A stretch of 5,299 nucleotides of DNA from assembly GCA_040758525.1 (NCBI GenBank), contig JBFLVQ010000660.1:1-5299 (forward strand), in the 5' to 3' direction. The position numbers and the translations under genes were made by a program. Positions within the stretch are counted from its first letter, which is position 1, and every line of letters starts with the position of its first letter. Shown piece after piece: positions 1 to 5,299 of the stretch. The notes under the pieces are model-generated. The model did no database searches, had not been told where the DNA came from, and saw only the letters and a program-made list of their open reading frames with translations. This DNA is from JBFLVQ01 sp040758525. Lineage in GTDB: Bacteria; Acidobacteriota; Blastocatellia; Chloracidobacteriales; JADJPF01.

Positions 1-30
1 TAGTTGCTGTTTTGTATATAGATATTTCTA

Positions 31-49
31 GATAATATTTGTTATTATC
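31..49. promoter_or_regulatory. Fur-box-like palindrome upstream of the dinB-like gene
   Basis: The 19 bases GATAATATTTGTTATTATC form an inverted repeat. With the A at 30 and T at 50, the arms are AGATAATA and TATTATCT, 8 bp each around a 5-nt centre. Compared by eye with the classical E. coli Fur consensus, GATAATGATAATCATTATC, it matches at 14 of 19 positions, including all six at each end. The site ends 44 bp before the start codon at 94, where a repressor could block transcription. It could instead be the operator of another dimeric regulator or a chance AT-rich palindrome. No clear -35/-10 pair could be fixed; CATAAT at 59-64 is a possible -10. Confidence 0.35.
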
Positions 50-93
50 TGCAAAGGTCATAATCACCAATATCTAATAGCAGGTAGTATAAA

Positions 94-558
94 ATGGATA
101 ATCTATCAAATACCGTGGCGAATGGTTTTATCTTTTCCTATCGGGATTTTGCTCAACGAGTTCATACTCTTTCTGAGAACCTTACTGAAGAGCAATTTTG
201 GAGAAAACCTTATCCTTATGGAAATAGTTTTGGACATCTAGCTCTACATATAATTGGTAACTTAAACTACTACATAGGAACCGAGATCGCAAAGACTGGC
301 TATATTCGCAATCGCGAACGTGAATTTACAGAAACTTCACCTCCATCAAAAGCAGAGGTATTAAAACAACTGGATGAGGTGATAGATCTGGTAGTCTCAA
401 CGTTAGAAAGACAAACCGCTGATAGCTGGTCGTATGAATATAAAGCGACTGGTGCAGAGTCTTGCAGAGATCGCTTTAGTATATTTTTGCGCTGTGCGTC
501 CCATTTCCATCACCATGTTGGACAAATGATCTATCTGGTAAAAGAGATTTCAAAGTAA
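94..558 (+). CDS. DinB/YfiT-like putative metalloenzyme
   Basis: This 154-residue protein looks like a complete member of the DinB/YfiT four-helix-bundle superfamily, whose usual length is about 150-170 residues. These proteins bind a divalent metal through three histidines. Some members are thiol-dependent S-transferases, but most have no known substrate. The expected ligands are visible: His48 in the GHLALH segment (His52 is nearby), and His137 and His141 in the segment HFHHHVGQ near the C terminus, the family's HxxxH-GQ signature. There is no signal peptide or membrane segment, so it is probably cytoplasmic. The ATG at 94 follows AGCAGG at 79-84 with a 9-nt spacer. The gene converges on the META gene with 14 bp between stops. 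The Fur-like palindrome at 31-49 hints at metal- or stress-linked control. The family call is fairly secure, the substrate is unknown, and it is not the DNA polymerase IV that is also called DinB. Confidence 0.85.
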   Translation: MDNLSNTVANGFIFSYRDFAQRVHTLSENLTEEQFWRKPYPYGNSFGHLALHIIGNLNYYIGTEIAKTGYIRNREREFTETSPPSKAEVLKQLDEVIDLVVSTLERQTADSWSYEYKATGAESCRDRFSIFLRCASHFHHHVGQMIYLVKEISK

Positions 559-572
559 AAAATAAAATTCAA

Positions 573-1394
573 CTAATTCGGTTTATTCGCCCTAAAACGT
601 AGCGCTCCAGCGGAATGGCGAAGTGTGAGATTATTTCCCTCAATAGTAAAACGTGTCGCATTACGTAATGCCTCAAGATATTCTGCCTCTTGTTTCATAA
701 CATCTTTTTCTCGGCAACGCTTATCGGTTTGCTTAATTTCACCTATACTGATCTTCTGGCCATCAACTCTATACTCTGCCCAATAATTGTTACAGCCGGC
801 TGTTCCACGTACTGTTCCATCAATAAACTCACCAGTAATTTTTGTACCAACGAAGAGAGAATGTACCAGTTGACCTACCAGTTGACCAGTTTCAAAACCA
901 TCAAGTTGCCAAAGGGTTCCAATTAGTGGTCGATTAGCAGGCGGAATCACCAGCTTAAAATGAAATTCTCCACCATTGTAGCTAATGATCAGCATATCGC
1001 CAGTTAGCTTGAGCGAAGTAGCCGAATTTAATGCCTGCGTAAAGTGGTCTTCCTGCTCAAGAATTTTTTGCGAACATCCCATCGTCGTTATACTAAGATC
1101 GCTGATCGCGATCGATTGTCCGGTAAGCGCATAGGTCCCATCATATTGGTTACAGCCAGCAGATCCTTGCAAGGTTCTATCGGCACGAAAAGATATCGTA
1201 ATACGCGTTTTCGCCAGTGGGGTAAGAGGGTGATCGGGTGGACCGTATTTGATAAGCTCCCATTCTGTGCCTACTAACCTTGTACTTATCTCAGTATTAG
1301 GATTATCTTGATCATTTGCGCTTATTAAACTATTGCTAAACCCGTGGAAAATTATTAATAGAGTGACCAACAGTAGTTTAGGAATATATTTCAT
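573..1394 (-). CDS. Secreted protein with two META (HslJ-like) domains
   Basis: This is a 273-residue protein. Residues 1-26 look like a Sec signal peptide: Lys2 and Lys6, a hydrophobic core at about 7-17, and likely cleavage after Ala26. There is no lipobox cysteine, so a soluble periplasmic or secreted protein is expected. Two META domains follow, at about 40-148 and 157-268. Each opens with G-T-x-W and carries the hallmark G-[ST]-A-G-C-N-x-Y (GSAGCNQY at 77-84, GTAGCNNY at 197-204) and a later cysteine. The cysteine spacing is identical in the two copies (C81/C107 and C201/C227, 26 residues each), which suggests an internal duplication and perhaps a disulfide in each domain. META proteins such as HslJ are linked to heat-shock or novobiocin resistance, but their biochemical role is unclear. 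The start is supported by AAGGA (1408-1404 on this strand) 9 nt upstream. Domain 2 contains a 4-residue tandem duplication (see repeat at 864-887). Confidence 0.88.
   Translation of the reverse strand: MKYIPKLLLVTLLIIFHGFSNSLISANDQDNPNTEISTRLVGTEWELIKYGPPDHPLTPLAKTRITISFRADRTLQGSAGCNQYDGTYALTGQSIAISDLSITTMGCSQKILEQEDHFTQALNSATSLKLTGDMLIISYNGGEFHFKLVIPPANRPLIGTLWQLDGFETGQLVGQLVHSLFVGTKITGEFIDGTVRGTAGCNNYWAEYRVDGQKISIGEIKQTDKRCREKDVMKQEAEYLEALRNATRFTIEGNNLTLRHSAGALRFRANKPN
864..887 (-). repeat. In-frame 12-bp tandem duplication inside the META gene
   Basis: TACCAGTTGACC occurs twice with no gap (864-875 and 876-887, plus-strand reading). On the coding strand each unit encodes Gly-Gln-Leu-Val, giving GQLVGQLV at residues 170-177. 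From the opening Trp to the Phe that ends the next strand there are 24 residues in META domain 1 (W45-F69) and 28 in domain 2 (W162-F190). The extra four are exactly one repeat unit. This fits a fairly recent slippage duplication in a loop. Confidence 0.8.
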
Positions 1395-1456
1395 GATTTT
1401 ACATCCTTAAGTTGTTTATAAATTAAATGTTGATTTAAGTGGCCAGCATGAATTCA

Positions 1457-1488
1457 GCTAGGCCGATACTTTTTAGACGCTAGGCAGA
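1457..1488. repeat. Spaced direct repeat GCTAGGCnGA upstream of glpK
   Basis: GCTAGGCCGA at 1457-1466 and GCTAGGCAGA at 1479-1488 differ at one base and start 22 bp apart, about two turns of the helix. That spacing would put two regulator subunits on the same face of the DNA. The site lies about 150 bp upstream of glpK and 60 bp upstream of the META start, so it could serve either gene. No known regulator motif is recognised, and chance is possible. Confidence 0.25.
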
Positions 1489-1548
1489 CGGAAAGGTTCC
1501 ATATCTTAACCAGGCCAATCATATAGCTAAATCGTAACTACTATGACA

Positions 1549-1568
1549 ATGAGAAAAATCTTTCTCGT
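1549..1568 (+). promoter_or_regulatory. Small hairpin in the glpK upstream region
   Basis: GAGAAA (1551-1556) and TTTCTC (1561-1566) pair perfectly around the 4-nt loop AATC. A T-G wobble (1550/1567) and an A-T pair (1549/1568) extend the stem to 8 pairs. It lies 69 bp before the glpK start. It could be an operator half-site pair or a leader hairpin. It has no following T-run, so it is not a normal intrinsic terminator. Confidence 0.2.
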
Positions 1569-1637
1569 AGAACACTTGCGCAGATTTGCTGGTGCGGTTT
1601 AGACTGCTCTCTTACTTACTGCTAGCAGGAAGATGAT

Positions 1638-3149
1638 ATGACGGATAGATATATACTCGCTCTCGATCAAGGTACTACTAGCTCACGTGCAGTGCTCTTC
1701 AATGCACGCGCAGAGATCATTGCACTGGCACAACGGCCATTTAAGCAGTATTACCCACAGCCTGGTTGGGTTGAACATGATCCCAGGGAGATTTGGTCTA
1801 CTCAACTTGAGGCAGCATATGCTGTGCTTGCCGAAGCCAACATCACTGCTAAACAAGTGGCGGCATTAGGACTCACTAATCAGCGTGAAACCGTAGTATT
1901 GTGGGATCGCGAAACAGGATATCCTTTGCATCCCGCGATTGTGTGGCAATGCCGACGTACTGCAGGAATCTGTGATGAATTACGTAATGCTGGCCATGAG
2001 CCTATCATCCAAGCGCATACGGGTCTGATGGTAGATGCCTATTTCAGCGCCAGTAAGATCCGTTGGTTGCTTGATAATATCGACGGGGCTCGTGCTGCTG
2101 CTACTGCTGGTCGTCTTGCCATTGGCACGATTGATACTTGGTTGTTATGGCAGCTCTCGGGTGGTCGTAGGCATGTGACGGATGCTTCCAATGCCAGCCG
2201 CACTATGCTTTTCAACATACACAAAATGGCTTGGGATGATGAGATGCTGGCTCTCTTTGATGTGCCACGCGCATTGTTACCGGAAGTGGTACCCGCTAAT
2301 GCATTGATAGGAGAGACAACCGTAGATCTGTTTGGTACCGCTATTCCATTGGGTGGTATTGCTGGTGATCAGCAGGCAGCCCTCTTTGGTCAGGGCTGTT
2401 ACAGACTTGGTCAGGTCAAGAATACTTATGGAACAGGCTGTTTTGTACTGCTCAATACTGGCCAAGAGGCGATTACCTCACGTCAGCGACTAATTACTAC
2501 GGTAGCCTGGCAGCTTGAAGGTGAATTGCCATGCTATGCGCTAGAAGGTTCAGTCTTCATTGCTGGTGCTGCTGTACAATGGTTACGTGATGGTCTGCAG
2601 ATAATTGAATCAGCGGCTGAGACAGCCGCGCTTGCCACTTCCGTGGATGATAGTGGCGGTGTTTATGTTGTGCCTGCTTTTGTAGGATTAGGAGCGCCTT
2701 ATTGGGATCAGTATGCGCGCGGGGCAATACTAGGAATTACTCGTGGTACAACACGGGCACATATTGTGCGTGCTACATTAGAATCGATCGCCTATCAAAC
2801 ACGCGATCTATTAGAGGCTTTACGTGCAGATCTAGGGGCAGAATTGGCCGAATTGCGTGTTGACGGAGGAGCTACTGTTAATGACTTTCTCTTACAAACG
2901 CAGGCTGATCTACTTGGTTATGCTGTGTTACGTCCGCGTATGTTAGAGAGCACGGTAGCAGGTGCTGCCTATCTAGCAGGATTAGCTTGTCGCTACTGGC
3001 AGAATTGCGAAGAGCTGGCTACATTGATTGGCACAGATGTTACACGCTTCGAGCCACACCTTGATGCCAACCTGCGCGAGGCCCGTTATAGAGGCTGGCG
3101 TCGTGCCGTCGAGCGCGCCGCACGATGGGAGGAGCCAGCAAACGATTAA
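1638..3149 (+). CDS. glpK: Glycerol kinase
   Basis: GlpK phosphorylates glycerol with ATP to sn-glycerol-3-phosphate, for glycerol catabolism and lipid synthesis in the cytoplasm. At 503 residues it is full length for the family (about 500). Key motifs are intact: the phosphate-binding LDQGTTSSR (9-17); glycerol-binding NQRET (81-85, with R83 and E84 at the same numbers as in E. coli); Y135 in YFSASKIRWLLDN, an FGGY-kinase signature; IAGDQQAALFGQ (241-252), whose D244 is the likely catalytic base; YGTGCF (264-269); GLGAPYWD (350-357); and DGGATVNDFLLQTQ (409-422). The loop before the catalytic base reads LFGTAIP (231-237). It lacks the arginine of the E. coli fructose-1,6-bisphosphate loop (GGTRIP), and Asp230 replaces the phosphorylatable His of low-GC Gram-positive enzymes. 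AGGAAG at 1627-1632 supports the ATG. No glpF, glpD or glpR is adjacent, and rnz follows 20 bp after the stop. Confidence 0.97.
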   Translation: MTDRYILALDQGTTSSRAVLFNARAEIIALAQRPFKQYYPQPGWVEHDPREIWSTQLEAAYAVLAEANITAKQVAALGLTNQRETVVLWDRETGYPLHPAIVWQCRRTAGICDELRNAGHEPIIQAHTGLMVDAYFSASKIRWLLDNIDGARAAATAGRLAIGTIDTWLLWQLSGGRRHVTDASNASRTMLFNIHKMAWDDEMLALFDVPRALLPEVVPANALIGETTVDLFGTAIPLGGIAGDQQAALFGQGCYRLGQVKNTYGTGCFVLLNTGQEAITSRQRLITTVAWQLEGELPCYALEGSVFIAGAAVQWLRDGLQIIESAAETAALATSVDDSGGVYVVPAFVGLGAPYWDQYARGAILGITRGTTRAHIVRATLESIAYQTRDLLEALRADLGAELAELRVDGGATVNDFLLQTQADLLGYAVLRPRMLESTVAGAAYLAGLACRYWQNCEELATLIGTDVTRFEPHLDANLREARYRGWRRAVERAARWEEPAND

Positions 3150-3169
3150 TAGCTAATTTGCAGGTTTTC

Positions 3170-4075
3170 ATGACGATGAAGATTATCCCACTCGGTACCA
3201 GCTCCGGCATGCCTACCAAAGAGCGTAATGTCTCTGCACTGGCACTAGTACTCAATGGTCATTGGTTACTACTAGATTGTGGAGAGGGTACACAGTATCG
3301 CCTGCTACGTGCGCCATTACGGCTAGGGCAGTTAGAAGCGATCTTTATAACTCATGTGCATGGTGACCATCTATTTGGATTGCCTGGACTGCTGGCTACA
3401 CTAAGCATGCAGCGGCGTGAGCAACCTCTTACCATCTACGGTCCTGTAGGAGTAAAACGATTTATCAATAGCGCATTGCAAGCTACCGTGACACGCCTGG
3501 GCTATGAGGTTACGATCAATGAGATAGATAGTGGATTGGTATGTCGTGGTGAAGGTTATACAGTCTTATGCTTGCCACTAGATCACCAGGTACTAGACTA
3601 TGGATATGCGATCGTTGAAGATGATCGCCCTGGTAAGTTTGATATTGAGAAGGCACGTGCACTTGGCATTCCGGTTGGGCCGCTCTATGGCCAATTGCAA
3701 GCTGGTCATGATATTAGGCTGCCAGATGGTCGCTTGATAGAGAGTTCAGAAGTAGTAGGAGAGCGACGCAAAGGTCGCCGTATTGCCTACTGTACCGATA
3801 CACGGCCTTGTGCTAACAGTGTCGAATTGGCACGCGGTGCAAACCTCTTGATACATGAAGCCACCTACACCGAAGATCTTGTTGCAGAAGCGCGAGCACG
3901 CGGCCATTCCACGGCGGCACAAGCTGCCAGTATTGCTCGACAGGCAGGTGTAGAGCGATTGCTTATCACTCATTTCAGTCCACGTTACCTTACCAGTGAA
4001 GAGTTACTGGCTGAAGCGCGGCGTATCTTTCCTGCTACCGAAGCCGCCCGAGACCTAGTGGAATTCAACGTTTAA
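3170..4075 (+). CDS. rnz: Ribonuclease Z (tRNA 3'-processing endonuclease)
   Basis: RNase Z is a cytoplasmic, dizinc metallo-beta-lactamase-fold endonuclease that cuts pre-tRNA just after the discriminator base. This 301-residue protein matches the short (ELAC1-type) bacterial form of about 300-320 residues. Visible signatures are the N-terminal IIPLGTSSGMPTKERNVSA (4-22), the zinc motif THVHGDH (61-67; H62, H64, D66, H67), H139 in LDHQ, D210 in CTDTRP, H246 in GHST, and H268 in THFSPRY. The substrate-gripping exosite arm is present, with PGKFD (154-158) and GPLYGQLQAG (170-179). I chose the ATG at 3170, which has GCAGG 5 nt upstream; 3176 (MKIIPLG) is the alternative. An in-frame ATG at 3125 would overlap glpK and add residues unlike the family N terminus. 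The 20-bp gap after glpK suggests co-transcription. Confidence 0.96.
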   Translation: MTMKIIPLGTSSGMPTKERNVSALALVLNGHWLLLDCGEGTQYRLLRAPLRLGQLEAIFITHVHGDHLFGLPGLLATLSMQRREQPLTIYGPVGVKRFINSALQATVTRLGYEVTINEIDSGLVCRGEGYTVLCLPLDHQVLDYGYAIVEDDRPGKFDIEKARALGIPVGPLYGQLQAGHDIRLPDGRLIESSEVVGERRKGRRIAYCTDTRPCANSVELARGANLLIHEATYTEDLVAEARARGHSTAAQAASIARQAGVERLLITHFSPRYLTSEELLAEARRIFPATEAARDLVEFNV

Positions 4076-4089
4076 GTTAGATTTCCTAC

Positions 4090-4116
4090 AAGAAGAATAA
4101 GAGACTACATCTTCTT
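4090..4116 (+). terminator. Weak hairpin just downstream of rnz
   Basis: AAGAAGA (4090-4096) and TCTTCTT (4110-4116) form a perfect 7-bp stem with a 13-nt loop, starting 15 bp after the rnz stop. The position suits a transcription terminator for the glpK-rnz unit. However, the stem is AT-rich, the loop is long, and only a short TATT follows rather than a T-run. It may be a poor terminator or a chance pairing. Confidence 0.2.
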
Positions 4117-4130
4117 TATTAATAAAACCC

Positions 4131-4304
4131 TCTTTCGTCCCTGCGAGACTCGCTTGCTTTTATCGACCTTTCTTGGCACTCACGCTCCGTAGGAGCGACA
4201 TATTAAATTGCCATAAATGATCTTTCGCTCTTTCCTTATTGCTCTACCATTCTCTATTCATAGGGCTTACATCCTGCGCTAAAGATCTACCACCGCTTTG
4301 CGGC
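4131..4304 (-). repeat. Hairpin-rich, repeat-like intergenic tract
   Basis: This non-coding tract contains several compact inverted repeats with 3-nt loops: CGCTCC-GTA-GGAGCG (4183-4197, perfect), CCGC-TTT-GCGG (4293-4303, perfect), and GTCCC-TGC-GAGAC (4137-4149, one C-A mismatch here that becomes a T-G wobble on the minus strand). A fourth, decayed one is around GGGCTTACATCC (4263-4274). TCTTTCG occurs at 4131 and 4221, 90 bp apart, the first running straight into a hairpin. Read on the minus strand, the motifs CCGCAAAGCGG, AGCGCAGGATGTAAGCC and TCGCTCCTACGGAGCG resemble dispersed intergenic palindromic repeats that I recall from Acidobacteriota, Planctomycetes and Bacteroidota. I infer a decayed copy of such an element. 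There is no transposase and no long terminal repeat. Confidence 0.45.
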
Positions 4305-4455
4305 TTTCCTTTCATCCTCACAGGTTAAAAAATTCTTTAACATTATAAAATTTGTAATGAACACTTTTCTCCAATTTAGGTTAAACTATCAATAGCAACT
4401 CTTCTGTTAAATAATCAGCAACGGTTCAAAAATATCTAGAGAGGTAAATATTGCT
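4305..4455 (+). promoter_or_regulatory. AT-rich leader of the phosphoesterase gene with a 19-bp near-palindrome
   Basis: This stretch is strongly AT-rich and has no coding potential. CATTATAAAATTTGTAATG (4341-4359) is a near-perfect palindrome centred on 4350, with eight of nine pairs Watson-Crick and one T-G. It contains the -10-like hexamers TATAAA (4344-4349) and TAAAAT (4346-4351). A regulator bound there would cover the promoter. No convincing -35 is seen at the right distance, and no Pho-box direct repeats are recognised. The leader ends with the Shine-Dalgarno GAGGT (4441-4445). Confidence 0.3.
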
Positions 4456-5299
4456 TTGGACAAGAAGCAAGGTAATTTAATTACTCGCCGACAAACCCTA
4501 TCTGCGTTAGCTACATTGGCCGCTGGGGCGCTTATTAAACCTAGTTCTATCTTCTGTATAGAGCCAGCAAAGAAGCTTAGAGTAGCAATTATTGGTGATT
4601 GGGGTAGTGGTAATGACCAACAACGTAATATTGGCAAACAGATGTTGAAAGCTCATCAACGCAGCCCCTTCGATTTCATTGTCACTGCAGGTGATAATAT
4701 CTATCCCAACGGTAATAGTCATTATTTTAATAGTAACTTTGAACAGCCTTATGCCGGTCTTTTGCGTGACAATATAAGCTTCTATGCTGTGCTTGGTAAT
4801 CACGATGTTGCTGATGGACGACAAGATCAATGTCAATATCCACTATTTAACATGAATGGACAAAACTATTATTCGCTCAAGAAGGGTGACGGACTAGTTG
4901 AATTTTTCATGCTTGATTCGACCGATTTCGACTTAACCCAAGCCGCTTGGTTAGAAACAGCCCTACAAATCTCTACCGCGAAATGGAAGATTGTCGTATT
5001 TCATCACCCCATCTATTCATCTGGTAAGAGACATGGATCGAGTCTTAAGCTGAGAAAAAAACTTGAGCCCTTACTGGTCCGATATCGTGTCAACGCAGCC
5101 TTTTCTGGTCACGATCACATTTATGAACGTACCCTGCCACAACAGGGTATACAATATTTTGTTACAGGAGCGGCAGGTAAAGTTCGTCAAGGAGATATCG
5201 ATCTGAAAAGCAACCTCTCTGCGGCAACCTTCGATCAAGATAATCACTTTATGGTGATTGAGATAACTGATAAACAGATAGAATTTCAGGCTATTAGCG
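4456..5299 (+). CDS. Tat-exported metallophosphoesterase, purple acid phosphatase type (3' end outside window)
   Basis: This gene is open to the right edge, with 281 codons visible. No ATG exists between the in-frame stop at 4408 and codon 63, so I place the start at TTG 4456, 10 nt after GAGGT (4441-4445); ATT at 4450 is a less likely alternative. Residues 9-32 form a twin-arginine signal: Thr10-Arg11-Arg12-Gln-Thr-Leu, then an Ala/Leu-rich core (ALATLAAGALI). Export of the folded, metal-loaded enzyme to the periplasm is expected. The calcineurin-like phosphoesterase ligands appear in order: GDWG (47-50), GDNIY (79-83, with the Tyr83 typical of purple acid phosphatases), GNHD (114-117), VVFHHP (180-185, H183) and GHDH (218-221), followed by IYER. 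GNHD and GHDH resemble the small, tartrate-resistant (type 5) acid phosphatases. The likely role is hydrolysis of phosphate monoesters with a dinuclear metal centre; the substrate is unknown. Only the extreme C terminus seems to be missing. Confidence 0.88.
   Translation, partial: MDKKQGNLITRRQTLSALATLAAGALIKPSSIFCIEPAKKLRVAIIGDWGSGNDQQRNIGKQMLKAHQRSPFDFIVTAGDNIYPNGNSHYFNSNFEQPYAGLLRDNISFYAVLGNHDVADGRQDQCQYPLFNMNGQNYYSLKKGDGLVEFFMLDSTDFDLTQAAWLETALQISTAKWKIVVFHHPIYSSGKRHGSSLKLRKKLEPLLVRYRVNAAFSGHDHIYERTLPQQGIQYFVTGAAGKVRQGDIDLKSNLSAATFDQDNHFMVIEITDKQIEFQAIS

Larger units (their letters stand above)
1395..1637. promoter_or_regulatory. Divergent META/glpK intergenic region
   Basis: These 243 bp separate two genes transcribed away from each other, so both promoters should lie here. 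For META, the part next to the gene is AT-rich; minus-strand hexamers TATAAA (1420-1415) and TTTAAT (1427-1422) are possible -10 elements, without a good -35. For glpK, TTGCGC (1576-1581) and TAGACT (1600-1605) form only a weak pair with an 18-nt spacer. The region also holds an imperfect 10-bp direct repeat (GCTAGGC at 1457 and 1479, 22 bp apart) and a small hairpin (1549-1568). No coding potential was seen. The promoter assignments are tentative. Confidence 0.35.

Noticed and set aside
94..558. DNA polymerase IV, suggested by the name DinB.
   Set aside because: The protein is 154 residues with the histidine metal triad of the DinB/YfiT fold; Pol IV is about 350 residues with unrelated motifs.
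559..572. Bidirectional terminator between the converging dinB-like and META genes.
   Set aside because: The 14-bp AT-rich gap has no hairpin; any terminator must lie within the neighbouring coding sequence and was not seen.
690..1277. Two plus-strand open frames of 77-78 codons (690-926 and 1044-1277).
   Set aside because: They lie wholly inside the META gene on the opposite strand and show no family features.
2039..2465. Minus-strand open frames of about 60 codons inside glpK.
   Set aside because: They are antisense shadows of conserved GlpK coding sequence with no start-site support or motifs.
3125..3169. Alternative upstream ATG for RNase Z at 3125, overlapping the glpK 3' end.
   Set aside because: The 15 extra residues are unlike RNase Z N termini, which start close to the MKIIPLGTSSGMPT-type segment, and a Shine-Dalgarno lies directly before 3170.
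4131..4304. CRISPR array.
   Set aside because: The inverted repeats have different sequences and uneven spacing, and there is no repeated unit of 25-40 bp with spacers.
4507..4836. 109-codon open frame on the minus strand.
   Set aside because: It is antisense to the well-supported Tat phosphoesterase, has no recognisable domain, and overlaps the coding sequence of the metal motifs.

Overview
This is a bacterial chromosomal window with five protein-coding genes and no RNA gene, CRISPR array or intact mobile element that I could find. In order they are a DinB/YfiT-like putative metalloenzyme (+), a secreted protein with two META domains (-), glycerol kinase GlpK (+), ribonuclease Z (+), and a Tat-exported metallophosphoesterase of the purple acid phosphatase type (+) that runs off the right edge. 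The last gene has no ATG at its apparent start. I propose a TTG start at 4456, placed by reading the frame by hand.

Organism: clear Shine-Dalgarno sites, a Sec signal peptide, a twin-arginine signal peptide and a bacterial-type short RNase Z all point to a bacterium. I cannot assign a phylum from the genes. The 4131-4304 tract resembles hairpin-rich dispersed repeats that I recall from Acidobacteriota (Blastocatellia), Planctomycetes and Bacteroidota. That is weak, memory-based evidence. The intergenic regions and the dinB-like, META and phosphoesterase genes look AT-rich, whereas glpK and rnz, especially the glpK 3' end, are visibly richer in GC.

Layout: positions 1-93 are the dinB-like leader, with a 19-bp palindrome that matches the classical Fur box at 14 of 19 positions. 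The dinB-like and META genes converge with only 14 bp between them. META and glpK diverge from a 243-bp intergenic region that holds a spaced direct repeat and a small hairpin. rnz starts 20 bp after the glpK stop, so the two are probably co-transcribed. The 380 bp between rnz and the phosphoesterase hold a weak candidate terminator, the hairpin-bearing repeat-like tract, and an AT-rich leader with a 19-bp near-palindrome.

The genes do not form one obvious pathway. GlpK makes glycerol-3-phosphate in the cytoplasm, RNase Z trims tRNA 3' ends, and the META protein and phosphoesterase act outside the cytoplasmic membrane. This looks like an ordinary housekeeping/accessory mix, and I see no convincing new multi-gene system. 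The most useful observations are the phosphoesterase gene with its non-ATG start, the intergenic repeat tract, the Fur-like operator, and GlpK's loss of both known allosteric-site signatures.
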